The position numbers and the translations under genes were made by a program. The notes under the pieces were generated by a model. It had not been told where the DNA came from. It saw only the letters and a program-made list of their open reading frames with translations, and searched no databases. From assembly GCF_002205165.1 (NCBI RefSeq), contig NZ_NIVS01000042.1, positions 1 through 64,000 on the forward strand: a DNA stretch of 64,000 bases, read 5' to 3'. The stretch comes from Stenotrophomonas maltophilia. GTDB lineage: Bacteria > Pseudomonadota > Gammaproteobacteria > Xanthomonadales > Xanthomonadaceae. Below, piece after piece: positions 8,733 through 17,864 of the stretch. Positions within the stretch are counted from its first letter, which is position 1; the number at the start of each line of letters is the position of its first letter.

Positions 8733-8758
8733 AAAACCCCGCGAAAGCGGGGTTTTTT
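8733..8758 (+). terminator. Rho-independent terminator after fadL
   Basis: AAAACCCCGC-gaaa-GCGGGGTTTTTT: a 10-bp stem with a stable GAAA loop, followed by T residues. The A run on the other side makes it usable by the convergent regulator gene at 8799 too. Confidence 0.9.
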
Positions 8759-8798
8759 GTTGCCCGCAGACAATGCGGGCTGGCTGAGCGCAACTGCC

Positions 8799-9758
8799 TC
8801 AGCGCAACTGCCGCGGCGTAGCATTCAGGCGCTTGCGCATCAGCCGGCGCAGCGCGGTGGGATCGCGGTAACCCACGCGCTCGGCCACGGTCTCCACCGA
8901 GTAGCGGCTGCTCTCCAGCAGGGCGCGCGCCTGGTTCAACTGCACGCTGCGGATCAGGTGCAGCGGCCCTTGCCCGGTTGCCTTGCTCACCTGCCGCGAC
9001 AGCGTGCGCGTGGACATGCCGGCGTGCGCGGCGAGTGCGCCGACACTGACCGTAGCCGGCAGCGTGGCTTCGATGTGCGCGGTGAGCGAGGCGATCAACG
9101 CATTGCCCTGCGCCATCATCGCCGGGACCATGAAGGGGGATTGCAGCTGCCGGCGATCCAGCAGCAATGCCCGCGCCACCGCATCGGGCAGGGCCGGCCC
9201 GAAGCGCTGCCGCAGCAGGTACAGCATCAGATCGGTATGCCCGAGCGCGGCGCCTGCGGTGATCACCGGCGTGTCGTCGATCACCATGCGGTCCGGATCG
9301 ACCTGGCACTCCGGGGCTTGCCGCTGCAACGCCCCGGCCAGCCACCAGGTGGTGGTCACGCTGCGCCCGGCCAGCAGCCCGGCGTCGTGCAGCAGGAAGA
9401 CGGACGCACACGAGGCCGCGACACGCCCGCCGGCCGCCACGTGCGCGCGCAGTGCCCGCCGCACGCCCGGGATGTCTGGATCGCGCAGACGCTGTGCGAT
9501 GGCCTCGGGATCCTCCACGCCGAGCCCGGGCACGATCCAGCACGAGTGCGGCTCGGCGACGCGCGGCAGCGGCTGCGCACGCAGCTGCAGGTGCGTGCCC
9601 AGGCGGACAGCGCCGCGTGCCGGACTGCAGACCTGCCAGCGCGGCACCGGCAGCCCCAGGCGCGGTGCGAGCGTGGCGGCCGTAGTGAGGATGTCCAGGG
9701 TCAGCGCAACGCTGGAGGCGAATGCACCGGGCAGGACGATGACGGTGAAATCATGCAT
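8799..9758 (-). CDS. GlxA-type transcriptional regulator (DJ-1/PfpI domain plus AraC helix-turn-helix)
   Basis: 319 residues from the ATG at 9758; the longer open frame upstream overlaps the GFA gene and is rejected. The N-terminal half (1-180) is a DJ-1/PfpI-like amidotransferase domain with the elbow-type motif AASCASVFLL. The C-terminal 100 residues are an AraC double helix-turn-helix (SVGALAAHAGMSTRTLSRQ and VAERVGYRDPTALRRLMRK). Such regulators often activate amino-acid or choline catabolism, but the ligand is unknown here. It is divergent from the GFA-family gene, 178 bases apart, which is a plausible target. Confidence 0.88.
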   Translation of the reverse strand: MHDFTVIVLPGAFASSVALTLDILTTAATLAPRLGLPVPRWQVCSPARGAVRLGTHLQLRAQPLPRVAEPHSCWIVPGLGVEDPEAIAQRLRDPDIPGVRRALRAHVAAGGRVAASCASVFLLHDAGLLAGRSVTTTWWLAGALQRQAPECQVDPDRMVIDDTPVITAGAALGHTDLMLYLLRQRFGPALPDAVARALLLDRRQLQSPFMVPAMMAQGNALIASLTAHIEATLPATVSVGALAAHAGMSTRTLSRQVSKATGQGPLHLIRSVQLNQARALLESSRYSVETVAERVGYRDPTALRRLMRKRLNATPRQLR

Positions 9759-9936
9759 TGGCTGATTGTGCACGAAAGATGTCAGATCGGCCGATGGTGC
9801 CGTCTGTGCCGTTCGGCTCCAATGGAGTCCCGTCGGCGGCGCGCGACGCGCATCTGAGAAGCGCGCAGCCATTGCGCCACAGCCGCGCTGCGCCTCGGCC
9901 TGACCGCCGGCGGCCCCTACCAAAGAGGAGAACGCC

Positions 9937-10323
9937 ATGCCCCCGTTGTCCGGTTCCTGCCACTGCGGCAAGGTGCGCTTCGAGGTGGAGGCCACGTCCG
10001 CGCCCGTGTTCGAGTGCACCTGTTCGCTGTGTCACCGCCGCGGTGCGGTATGGCAGCTCGTGGACGCCCCGCAGTTCCGCCTGCTCGAGGGCGAGGCGGA
10101 TCTGTCGACGTATCGCTTCGGCACGCGCACGGCGGCGCACTTCTTCTGCCGTCACTGCGGCGTAGGGCCCTTCAGTCATCCGCGCATCGCGCCGGACAAA
10201 TGGGTGGTCAACCTGCGCTGTGTGGACGGCGCGGATCTGTCCACGCAGGTGATCCAGTGTTTCGACGGACGGCACTGGGAGCAGGCCGTCGCGGCGCTGA
10301 TGGGGAAGCGCGGTTCAAGGTAA
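9937..10323 (+). CDS. GFA (glutathione-dependent formaldehyde-activating) family zinc protein
   Basis: 128 residues with an excellent ribosome-binding site (AAAGAGGAGAACGCC). The family's zinc-binding cysteines are present in GSCHCGKVRF, ECTCSLCH and FFCRHCG. Members are small zinc proteins first described as S-hydroxymethylglutathione synthase in Paracoccus; most have no proven activity. No formaldehyde dehydrogenase gene is adjacent, so a role in formaldehyde detoxification is not supported by context. Confidence 0.9.
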   Translation: MPPLSGSCHCGKVRFEVEATSAPVFECTCSLCHRRGAVWQLVDAPQFRLLEGEADLSTYRFGTRTAAHFFCRHCGVGPFSHPRIAPDKWVVNLRCVDGADLSTQVIQCFDGRHWEQAVAALMGKRGSR

Positions 10324-10404
10324 CGAGCAGGCCGCCATCAGGACGTACAATCCCCGCCCGGATGGCGCCCCTGCCGTCCCGTGCTTACTGACAAGGATCT
10401 GTAT

Positions 10405-11049
10405 ATGTCGTCTCTGCTGCTGCGCTCCTCGCTTGCTCTCGGTCTGGTCAGCTTCGCGCTGCCGGCTCTGGCTGCATCGGATTTTGCGTCCTGCTTTACC
10501 CTGACCCCGGGCATGTCGTGGTCCAACAGCGATGAAACGCTGACCATCGAGAAGGCCACCTTCGCCGGCCAGAATGCAATCAAAGTGAGCAGCGCCGGCG
10601 GTGGCGTTGGCACGGCCAGCTACTACGATGCCAGCGGGCGCCAGCTCCTCGGCCAGGAGCGCCTCGGCATTTCCGCCTGGGGTGGCGACGCATCCAAGCC
10701 GGTGATGACCGACATCTTCAAGCCTGCGCCGACGTTCCCGCAGAGCGCCAAGCCGGGCGATCGTTTCGAAGTCAACGGCAAGGGCGAGCGCACGAACCAT
10801 GTCGAAGAGACGGTCGAGCCGATCGATTACGACGGCTTCTCCGATTACACCTTCGTCGGCTTCGAAGATCTGGAGACGGAAGTCGGCTACCAGCCGCGGA
10901 CCTTCAAGGACACCTGCCACGTCACGGCGACCTTCGAAGACAACCGTATCGAGGCCTGGTACGCCGCCGGCTTCGGCCGCATCAAGTTCGAACGCTACCT
11001 CGCTAACGAACTGCTGATGCGCGATGAGATCGAGTCCATCGAAGAGTGA
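10405..11049 (+). CDS. Secreted protein of unknown function
   Basis: 214 residues from the ATG at 10405 (AAGGAT eight bases upstream; signal peptide cut after ALA-A). An in-frame GTG at 10381 lies too far from any ribosome-binding site. The mature protein is acidic, with two cysteines (in ASCFTL and DTCHVT) that could form a disulphide. The middle reads like an all-beta protein. No family is recognised. It stands 81 bases after the GFA gene and ends at a strong terminator. Confidence 0.75.
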   Translation: MSSLLLRSSLALGLVSFALPALAASDFASCFTLTPGMSWSNSDETLTIEKATFAGQNAIKVSSAGGGVGTASYYDASGRQLLGQERLGISAWGGDASKPVMTDIFKPAPTFPQSAKPGDRFEVNGKGERTNHVEETVEPIDYDGFSDYTFVGFEDLETEVGYQPRTFKDTCHVTATFEDNRIEAWYAAGFGRIKFERYLANELLMRDEIESIEE

Positions 11050-11056
11050 TACCCAC

Positions 11057-11083
11057 AAAAAACCCCGCTTTCGCGGGGTTTTT
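11057..11083 (+). terminator. Bidirectional terminator between the unknown secreted protein and putA
   Basis: AAAAAACCCCGC-tttc-GCGGGGTTTTT: stem of 10-11 bp with T run on the plus side and, read in reverse, a T run for the convergent putA gene. Confidence 0.9.
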
Positions 11084-11106
11084 CGTTCAACGCACGCGCG
11101 CTGGAA

Positions 11107-14100
11107 TCAGTCGCCCAGCGTCAGCAGCGAGGCATTGCCGCCAGCCGCCGTGGTGTTCACAGTGACGGTCTTTTCAGTGGCGAAGCGCAGCAGGTAGTGC
11201 GGGCCGCCGGCCTTCGGGCCGGTACCGGACAGGCCCTGCCCGCCGAACGGCTGCACGCCGACCACCGCACCGATCTGGTTGCGGTTGACGTACACGTTGC
11301 CGACATTGATGCGCGAGGAAATGCGGTCGACGGTTTCGTCGATGCGCGAATGCACGCCCAGGGTCAGGCCATAGCCGGTCGCGTTGATCTGGTCGATCAC
11401 CGCATCAAGCTGATCGCCCTTCCAGCGGATCACGTGCAGCACCGGCCCGAAGATTTCCTTGTGCAGCTGGTCCAGGTTCTTCAGCTCGTACGCACGCGGG
11501 GCGAAGAAGGTGCCGTGCGCCGCTTCGTCGCTGAGCGTGGCAGCGGCGATCAGGCGTGCTTCCTTCTCCATGCGCACGGCATGGTCCTTGAGGATCTGCA
11601 GTGCATCGGCATCGATCACCGGGCCGACATCCGTGGAGAGCAGGCCCGGGTCACCGACCTTCAGCTCGGCCATCGCGCCGGACAGCATGGTCATCACCTT
11701 GTCGGCGATGTCGTCCTGCACGAACAGCACGCGTGCGGCCGAGCAGCGCTGGCCGGCGGAGGTGAAGGCGGACCCGATCGCGTCCTTGACCAGCTGTTCC
11801 GGCAGCGCCGAGGAGTCGGCAATGAAGGCGTTCTGGCCGCCGGTCTCGGCGATCAGCACACCGATCGCGGCATCGCGTGCGGCCATCGCACGGTTGATCG
11901 CACGGGCGGTGTCGGTGGAGCCGGTGAAGGCGACGCCGGCCACGCGCGGGTCGGCGGTCAGCGCGGCGCCAACGGTCGCACCGTCGCCTGGCAGGAACTG
12001 GAGCACGCCTTCAGGCACGCCGGCGTCGAGCAGCAGCTTCACCGCGTAGTAGCCGATCAGATTGGTCTGCTCGGCCGGCTTGGCGATCACGCTGTTGCCG
12101 GCCGCCAGTGCGGCGCTGACCTGGCCCAGGAAGATCGCCAGCGGGAAGTTCCACGGGCTGATGCAGACGAACACACCGCGGCCATGCAGCTGCAGTTCGT
12201 TGGATTCACCGGTCGGGCTCGGCAGCTTCTCGGCATGGCCGAACTGCTCGCGCGCCTGCTTGGCGTAGTAGCGCAGGAAGTCGACCGCTTCGCGCACTTC
12301 GGCGATGCCGTCGGGCAGGCTCTTGCCGGCTTCCTTGACGCACAGCGCCATGAACTCCGGCAGGCGTGCTTCCAGCTGGTCGGCCGCGTGCTCGAGGATC
12401 GCTGCGCGGCTGGCGGCCGGGGTGCGGTTCCAGGCCGGCTGCGCGGCCACGGCATTGGCCAGGGCCTTTTCCACGGTGGCGCTGTCGGCCGGCTGCCACT
12501 GGCCGACGACCTGGCGGGTATCGGACGGGTTGGTCACGTTCAACAGCGCACCGGTCGGGTTGGCACCGGGCACCAGCGGCGCGGCGTGCCACCCGCTCTT
12601 ACCCGGCGCGGGCACGGCCGCGTTGAGCTGCTCGGCCAGAGCGCGCAGATCGTTGTCGTTGGCGAGATTGACGCCCATGGAGTTCTTCCTGTCATGGTTC
12701 TGGCTGCGCAGCAGATCGACCGGCAGCGGGATTTTCGGATGCGGGATGGACGCGAACGAGGAGACCACGTCCACCGGATCGCGGATCAGGTCGTCGATGG
12801 CCACGTTCTCGTCGGTGATGCGGTTGACGAAGCTGGAATTGGCGCCGTTTTCGAGCAGGCGGCGCACCAGGTACGGCAGCAGGTCTTCATGCGAACCGAC
12901 TGGCGCGTACACGCGGCACGGCACGTTCAGACGCTCGGCCGGCACCACTTCGGCATACAGGTCATCACCCATGCCGTGGAGTTTCTGGTGCTCGTACTGG
13001 CCACCCTTGGCGATCGCCTGCACGGCCGCGATGGTGTGCGCGTTGTGCGTGGCGAACATCGGGTAGATCGCATCGCTGTGCGTGAACAGCCGCTTGGCGC
13101 AGGCCAGGTAGGACACGTCGGTGTTCTGCTTGCGGGTGAACACCGGGTAGGCCGGCAGACCGTCGATCTGCGCGCGCTTGATCTCCGCGTCCCAGTAAGC
13201 GCCCTTGACCAGACGCACCTGCAGGCGGCGACCGATGCGGCGGGCCAGATCGGCCAGGTAGTCGATCGTGTACGGCGTGCGCTTCTGATACGACTGCACG
13301 ACCACGCCGAAGCCTTCCCAGCCGGCGAGCGAGGCATCGCTGACCACGGTTTCGATGATGTCCAGCGACAGCTCCAGGCGGTCGGTCTCTTCGGCGTCCA
13401 CGGTGCAGCCGATACCGTAGGACTTGGCCAGCTGCGCCAGTTCCAGAACACCCGGGACCAGGTCGGCCATGACGCGTGCGCGCTTGGCGTGCTCATAGCG
13501 CGGGTACAGCGCGGAGAGCTTGATCGAGATGCCCGGTGCCGAATTGACGTCGCCATCGGGACGGCCGCCGCGGGCCTTGTGGTCGCCACCGATCGAGTGG
13601 ATCGCACGGCGGTAGTCTTCCAGGTAACGCTTGGCGTCCTTCATGGTCAGCGCGCCTTCGCCGAGCATGTCGAACGAATAGCGGTAGTTGGCGTTGTCGC
13701 CCTTGTGCGAGCGCGACAGCGCTTCGTCGATGGTGCGGCCCATGACGAACTGGTGACCCATGATCTTCATCGCCTGGCGCACGGCCAGGCGGATCACCGG
13801 CTCGCCCACGCGACCGATCAGGCGCTTGAACGCGCCCGGCACATCGGCGCGGGTGGCATCGTTGATCTGCACCAGGCGGCCGGTCAGCATCAGGCCCCAG
13901 GTGGAAGCATTGACCAGCACCGAGTCGCTGCCGCCCATGTGCTTCTTCCAGTCGGCATCGCCGAGCTTGTCGCGGATCAGTTTGTCGGCCGTCTCCTGGT
14001 CCGGAATGCGCAGCAGGGCTTCGGCCACGCACATCAGCAGCACGCCTTCCTCGCTGCCCAGATCGTACTGGCGCATGAAGGCCTCGATCGCGCCCTGATC

Positions 14101-14346
14101 CTGTGCACGCACGCGCACGCGCTTGACCAGGTCGGCAGCGGTGGCCTGCACCCTGGCCTGCTCGGCGGCGGGCAGGCGTGCCTGCTCCAGCAGCTCGCGC
14201 ACATGGGTAGCCTCGTCCTTCAACCAGGCATCAGTGATCGCCTGGCGGAACGCGTTGGGAACGGCCGGCAGCTCGGGGGACAGCAGCGGCGGGCGGGCGC
14301 CACCGGACGACGCCGGGGCAGGGGGGAGGACAGAGGATGCAGTCAT
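11107..14346 (-). CDS. putA: Bifunctional proline dehydrogenase / glutamate-semialdehyde dehydrogenase, type A PutA
   Basis: 1079 residues. It oxidises proline to glutamate through an FAD-linked proline dehydrogenase domain (about 180-480; KGAYWDAEIKRAQ motif) and an NAD-linked aldehyde dehydrogenase domain (about 560-1030) with catalytic C868 in GQRCSAAR. The N-terminus has no ribbon-helix-helix, so unlike E. coli PutA it cannot repress its own gene. After the dehydrogenase it ends at once with the conserved tail VNTTAAGGNASLLTLG, without the extra domain of longer PutAs, which fits type A. It is divergent from the oxidase operon. The TTGACT/TAAAAT promoter lies just upstream. Confidence 0.95.
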   Translation of the reverse strand: MTASSVLPPAPASSGGARPPLLSPELPAVPNAFRQAITDAWLKDEATHVRELLEQARLPAAEQARVQATAADLVKRVRVRAQDQGAIEAFMRQYDLGSEEGVLLMCVAEALLRIPDQETADKLIRDKLGDADWKKHMGGSDSVLVNASTWGLMLTGRLVQINDATRADVPGAFKRLIGRVGEPVIRLAVRQAMKIMGHQFVMGRTIDEALSRSHKGDNANYRYSFDMLGEGALTMKDAKRYLEDYRRAIHSIGGDHKARGGRPDGDVNSAPGISIKLSALYPRYEHAKRARVMADLVPGVLELAQLAKSYGIGCTVDAEETDRLELSLDIIETVVSDASLAGWEGFGVVVQSYQKRTPYTIDYLADLARRIGRRLQVRLVKGAYWDAEIKRAQIDGLPAYPVFTRKQNTDVSYLACAKRLFTHSDAIYPMFATHNAHTIAAVQAIAKGGQYEHQKLHGMGDDLYAEVVPAERLNVPCRVYAPVGSHEDLLPYLVRRLLENGANSSFVNRITDENVAIDDLIRDPVDVVSSFASIPHPKIPLPVDLLRSQNHDRKNSMGVNLANDNDLRALAEQLNAAVPAPGKSGWHAAPLVPGANPTGALLNVTNPSDTRQVVGQWQPADSATVEKALANAVAAQPAWNRTPAASRAAILEHAADQLEARLPEFMALCVKEAGKSLPDGIAEVREAVDFLRYYAKQAREQFGHAEKLPSPTGESNELQLHGRGVFVCISPWNFPLAIFLGQVSAALAAGNSVIAKPAEQTNLIGYYAVKLLLDAGVPEGVLQFLPGDGATVGAALTADPRVAGVAFTGSTDTARAINRAMAARDAAIGVLIAETGGQNAFIADSSALPEQLVKDAIGSAFTSAGQRCSAARVLFVQDDIADKVMTMLSGAMAELKVGDPGLLSTDVGPVIDADALQILKDHAVRMEKEARLIAAATLSDEAAHGTFFAPRAYELKNLDQLHKEIFGPVLHVIRWKGDQLDAVIDQINATGYGLTLGVHSRIDETVDRISSRINVGNVYVNRNQIGAVVGVQPFGGQGLSGTGPKAGGPHYLLRFATEKTVTVNTTAAGGNASLLTLGD

Positions 14347-14373
14347 GCCAGTCGGCTCGTGGAGAACTTGACC

Positions 14374-14400
14374 ATTTTAATCGTTTTTTGGGCGAGTCAA
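14374..14400 (-). promoter_or_regulatory. Predicted putA promoter
   Basis: Minus strand: TTGACT (14400-14395), 15-base spacer, TAAAAT (14379-14374). The spacer is short but both boxes are near consensus; the leader would be about 20 bases. Confidence 0.45.
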
Positions 14401-14554
14401 GCGCTTTGCGTAGCCTTCGCCACCCATCGCATAGCCTTTCATACAGGGGGATTCGGCGGAATCGACCCGGGTGCGATTTATTGTGCTGATTTCGTCAAAA
14501 CGGCCGCCGCACGTGATGCTGTATTGCAACATTCCTGAAACTGTGAATGGACCC

Positions 14555-14584
14555 TTGCTACTCGCTGGAGAGCAGGGCTACCAT
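14555..14584 (+). promoter_or_regulatory. Possible promoter of the cytochrome oxidase operon
   Basis: TTGCTA (14555-14560), 18-base spacer, TACCAT (14579-14584), about 40 bases before the first gene of the operon. Consensus match only, moderate quality. Confidence 0.35.
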
Positions 14585-14622
14585 CGAGACGTTTCCCGCG
14601 GCAGGAAAAACGCGGTTGCGAC

Positions 14623-15099
14623 ATGATCGAGGTGCTCATCGCTCCGGACGGATCAGGGACGCAACTGCGGCTGCGTCCCCCACGGGCGCTCGATGCCCGG
14701 CAGTTCGTCCTGTTGTTTGCAGTGTTGGCGGGGGTGATGTGGCTGGCGGCCGGCCTGGGCTGGTTCACCGGCAATGTATTCGCCCCCGTGTTTGCTCTGC
14801 TGTACAGCGTGTTGCTGGCAGTGGCGCTGCGCACGGTGTGGCGCAGTGGAGAACGGCAGGAAGAGATCCGGGTAGTGCCGGCGTGCGTGGAAGTGATTCC
14901 CGCACCCGGGCATTCGCCGGTGTTCAGCGCCCACCCGCACTGGGTGAGGCTGATCGCCGACGAACGCAGAGTCCGGCTGGCATCCAGCGGTAGGCAGGTG
15001 GACGTGGGGAGTTTCCTCGCACCGGCCGAACGCCAGGTACTGGCTCAGAAACTAGAAGGCTTGCTCGCGGCCAATGACGGCCGCAACCGACGACGCTAA
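14623..15099 (+). CDS. DUF2244 membrane protein, first gene of the oxidase operon
   Basis: 158 residues with two adjacent membrane segments (about 27-45 and 50-68) and a soluble C-terminal half containing the HPHWVRL motif seen in DUF2244 proteins. These are commonly encoded beside cytochrome c oxidase genes; function unknown. Here the gene sits 11 bases before subunit II, so it is almost certainly co-transcribed and may help assembly. Confidence 0.85.
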   Translation: MIEVLIAPDGSGTQLRLRPPRALDARQFVLLFAVLAGVMWLAAGLGWFTGNVFAPVFALLYSVLLAVALRTVWRSGERQEEIRVVPACVEVIPAPGHSPVFSAHPHWVRLIADERRVRLASSGRQVDVGSFLAPAERQVLAQKLEGLLAANDGRNRRR

Positions 15100-15110
15100 G
15101 GGTCTAGGCA

Positions 15111-16046
15111 ATGAAGCAATGCAGAAAGTGGGGCAGGACGTTCGGGAAGACAGTGTTGAGCGGGGCCGCGCTACTGGCGCCGGCCATGGCGTGGGCCCAG
15201 GCGGCCGACCCCAAACCGTGGCAATTGAACATGGGCAAGGGGGTGACCCAGAGCTCGCGGTTGGCGTGGGAGTCCAACCTGTTCTCGCTGTGGGTCTGTA
15301 CCGTGATCGGGGTGCTGGTATTCGGCGCGCTGTTCTACGCGATCTTCAAGTTCCGAAAATCCAAGGGGGCGGTGGCCGCCACCTTCAGCCACAACACCAA
15401 GGCCGAGGTCATCTGGACGGTGATTCCGGTAATCATCCTGGTGGTGATGGCCTGGCCGGCCACGGCCAATCTGATCAAGTTCTACGACACCCGCGATTCG
15501 GAAATGACCGTCAAGGTCACCGGCTATCAGTGGATGTGGAAGTACGAATACCTCGGCGAGAACGTCAGTTTCACCAGCCGCCTGGACCGTGAATCCGACC
15601 GGGTGCGCCAGAGTGGCGTGGTGCCGACCCGCGACAGCCACCCGCATTACCTGCTGGATGTCGACAATCGGCTGGTGCTGCCGGTCGATACCAAGGTGCG
15701 CTTCGTGATCACCTCCGATGACGTCATCCACGCCTGGTGGGTGCCGGCGCTGGGCTGGAAGCAGGATGCGATTCCCGGCTTCATCAACGAGGCCTGGACC
15801 AACATCGAGCAGCCCGGCGTGTACCGCGGTCAGTGCGCCGAACTGTGTGGCAAGGATCACGGCTTCATGCCGATCGTGGTCGAGGCGGTCTCCAAGGAGG
15901 ATTACCAGAAATGGCTCGCCTCCAAGAAGCCTGCGCCGGCCCCTGCACCGGAGGCGGCCCCGGCACCTGCGCCAGCCGCCCCGGCCGAGGCGGCCCCGGC
16001 ACCGGCCGCTGAGCCTGCCGCTGCAGCAACAGACAGCAACGCCTGA
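15111..16046 (+). CDS. ctaC: Cytochrome c oxidase subunit II
   Basis: 311 residues: signal peptide (to about 27), two membrane helices (about 55-80 and 98-118) and a periplasmic CuA domain. The dinuclear copper ligands are present: H207 in DVIHAWW, then C242-x-E244-x3... with C246, H250 and M253 in CAELCGKDHGFM. The subunit takes electrons from cytochrome c. The last 45 residues are an Ala/Pro-rich tail with no haem-binding CxxCH, so there is no fused cytochrome domain. Confidence 0.96.
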   Translation: MKQCRKWGRTFGKTVLSGAALLAPAMAWAQAADPKPWQLNMGKGVTQSSRLAWESNLFSLWVCTVIGVLVFGALFYAIFKFRKSKGAVAATFSHNTKAEVIWTVIPVIILVVMAWPATANLIKFYDTRDSEMTVKVTGYQWMWKYEYLGENVSFTSRLDRESDRVRQSGVVPTRDSHPHYLLDVDNRLVLPVDTKVRFVITSDDVIHAWWVPALGWKQDAIPGFINEAWTNIEQPGVYRGQCAELCGKDHGFMPIVVEAVSKEDYQKWLASKKPAPAPAPEAAPAPAPAAPAEAAPAPAAEPAAAATDSNA

Positions 16047-16110
16047 AATCGAGCCGTGTCCGCCAGCCGGCGGATGCGGGTACCACCGGATACAGTGAGG
16101 TGTAGTTGCG

Positions 16111-17721
16111 ATGGCGCATTCCGCAGTTGACCACGACGGGCATCACGGGCATCAGCAGGGGTTCTTCGAGCGTTGGTTCTTCTCGACCAACCACAAGGAC
16201 ATCGGCACGCTCTACCTGCTTTTCAGCTTCATCATGTTCATCATCGGCGCGGCGATGAGCGTGATCATCCGCGCCGAACTGGCGCAACCGGGGCTGCAGT
16301 TCGTCAAGCCCGAGTTCTTCAACCAGATGACCACCGTGCATGCACTGGTGATGATCTTCGGTGGGGTGATGCCGGCCTTCGTCGGCCTGGCCAACTGGAT
16401 GATCCCGCTGCAGATCGGCGCGCCGGACATGGCCCTGCCACGCATGAACAACTGGTCGTTCTGGCTGCTGCCGGTGGCCTTCAGCCTGCTGCTGCTGACC
16501 CTGTTCCTGCCCGGCGGCGCCCCCGCCGGTGGCTGGACCCTGTACCCGCCGCTGTCGCTGCAGGGCGGCTACAACGTAGCCTTCAGCGTGTTCGCCATCC
16601 ACGTGGCCGGCATCAGCTCGATCATGGGCGCGATCAACATCATCGCCACCGTGCTCAACATGCGCGCGCCCGGCATCGATCTGCTCAAGATGCCGATCTT
16701 CTGCTGGGCCTGGCTGATCACCGCCTTCCTGCTGATCGCGGTGATGCCGGTGCTCGCCGGTGCGGTGACGATGCTGCTCACCGACAAATTCTTCGGCACC
16801 AGCTTCTTCAACGCCGCCGGTGGCGGTGACCCGGTGATGTACCAGCACATCTTCTGGTTCTTCGGGCACCCGGAGGTCTACATCATGATCCTGCCGGCGT
16901 TCGGCGTGGTCAGCGAGATCATCCCCACCTTCAGCCGCAAGCCGTTGTTCGGCTACCAAGCCATGGTCTACGCGATCGCCGCGATCGCCTTCCTGTCCTT
17001 CATCGTCTGGGCCCACCACATGTTCACCGTGGGCATGCCGCTGGGCGGCGAAATCTACTTCATGTTCGCCACGATGCTCATCTCCATTCCGACCGGGGTA
17101 AAGGTGTTCAACTGGGTCAGCACCATGTGGCGTGGCTCGCTCACCTTCGAAGCCCCGATGCTGTGGGCGGTGGCGTTCGTGATCCTGTTCACCATCGGCG
17201 GCTTCTCCGGGCTGATGCTGGCGATCGTGGTGGCCGACTTCCAGTACCACGACACCTACTTCGTGGTCGCGCACTTCCACTATGTGCTGGTCACCGGCGC
17301 GGTGTTCGGGCTGATCGCCGCGGTGTACTACTGGTGGCCCAAATGGACCGGGCGCATGTACAGCGAAACCTGGGCCAAGGTGCACTTCTGGTGGTCGATC
17401 GTGTTCGTGAACCTGCTGTTCTTCCCGCAGCACTTCCTCGGCCTGGCCGGCATGCCGCGGCGTATTCCGGATTACAGCGTGGCCTTCGCGGACTGGAACC
17501 TGATCAGCTCGATCGGCGCGTTCGGCATGTTCGTCACGCCCTTCATGATGGCCGCGATCCTGTGGCACTCGCTGCGCCACGGCGCGAAGGCCGCCGACCG
17601 CTGCTGGGAAGGCGCACGTGGCCTGGAGTGGACGATCCCGTCGCCCGCACCGGCGCACACTTTCACTACGCCGCCGACCATCCGTCCGGGTGATCTGGCG
17701 CATGACGACATCACCCATTGA
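16111..17721 (+). CDS. ctaD: Cytochrome c oxidase subunit I
   Basis: 536 residues, twelve membrane helices. It carries haem a, haem a3 and CuB and reduces oxygen while pumping protons. Visible signatures are the haem-a histidine in TTVHALVMIFG, the H-P-E-V-Y motif (WFFGHPEVYIMILP) with the cross-linked His-Tyr pair, the CuB histidines in WAHHMFTVG and the haem a3/a histidines in VVAHFHYVLV. The proton-channel residues expected for an A-type oxidase lie in FGGVMPAFVGLANWM and nearby. GAGGTG precedes the ATG by about ten bases. Confidence 0.97.
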   Translation: MAHSAVDHDGHHGHQQGFFERWFFSTNHKDIGTLYLLFSFIMFIIGAAMSVIIRAELAQPGLQFVKPEFFNQMTTVHALVMIFGGVMPAFVGLANWMIPLQIGAPDMALPRMNNWSFWLLPVAFSLLLLTLFLPGGAPAGGWTLYPPLSLQGGYNVAFSVFAIHVAGISSIMGAINIIATVLNMRAPGIDLLKMPIFCWAWLITAFLLIAVMPVLAGAVTMLLTDKFFGTSFFNAAGGGDPVMYQHIFWFFGHPEVYIMILPAFGVVSEIIPTFSRKPLFGYQAMVYAIAAIAFLSFIVWAHHMFTVGMPLGGEIYFMFATMLISIPTGVKVFNWVSTMWRGSLTFEAPMLWAVAFVILFTIGGFSGLMLAIVVADFQYHDTYFVVAHFHYVLVTGAVFGLIAAVYYWWPKWTGRMYSETWAKVHFWWSIVFVNLLFFPQHFLGLAGMPRRIPDYSVAFADWNLISSIGAFGMFVTPFMMAAILWHSLRHGAKAADRCWEGARGLEWTIPSPAPAHTFTTPPTIRPGDLAHDDITH

Positions 17722-17729
17722 GGCCGCTC

Positions 17730-17864
17730 ATGACCAGTACGCTCCGCACCCCCGATGAGCAGGCCCTGCAACGCCGCCGCGCGCACCGCACCGCGTGGGC
17801 GGTCGGCATCGTTGCGGTGATGGTCTATGCCGGCTTCATCCTCAGCGGGGTGATCGGGCGATGA
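17730..17864 (+). CDS. Small membrane protein of the cytochrome oxidase operon (44 residues)
   Basis: ATG at 17730 is nine bases after the ctaD stop; the TGA overlaps the ctaG start as ATGA. The product has a charged N-terminus ([14 protein letters not shown]), then a single membrane helix ([20 protein letters not shown]). Position and size match the small cytochrome-oxidase assembly proteins annotated between ctaD and ctaG in beta- and gammaproteobacteria. It is short enough to be missed by length cut-offs. Coding is supported by the exact fit of its borders to both neighbours. Confidence 0.82.
   Translation: MTSTLRTPDEQALQRRRAHRTAWAVGIVAVMVYAGFILSGVIGR

Noticed and set aside
11197..14538. 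Long plus-strand open frame opposite putA
   Set aside because: It is the antisense shadow of putA in high-GC DNA: low-complexity His/Gln/Arg-rich translation, no ribosome-binding site, no family motif.
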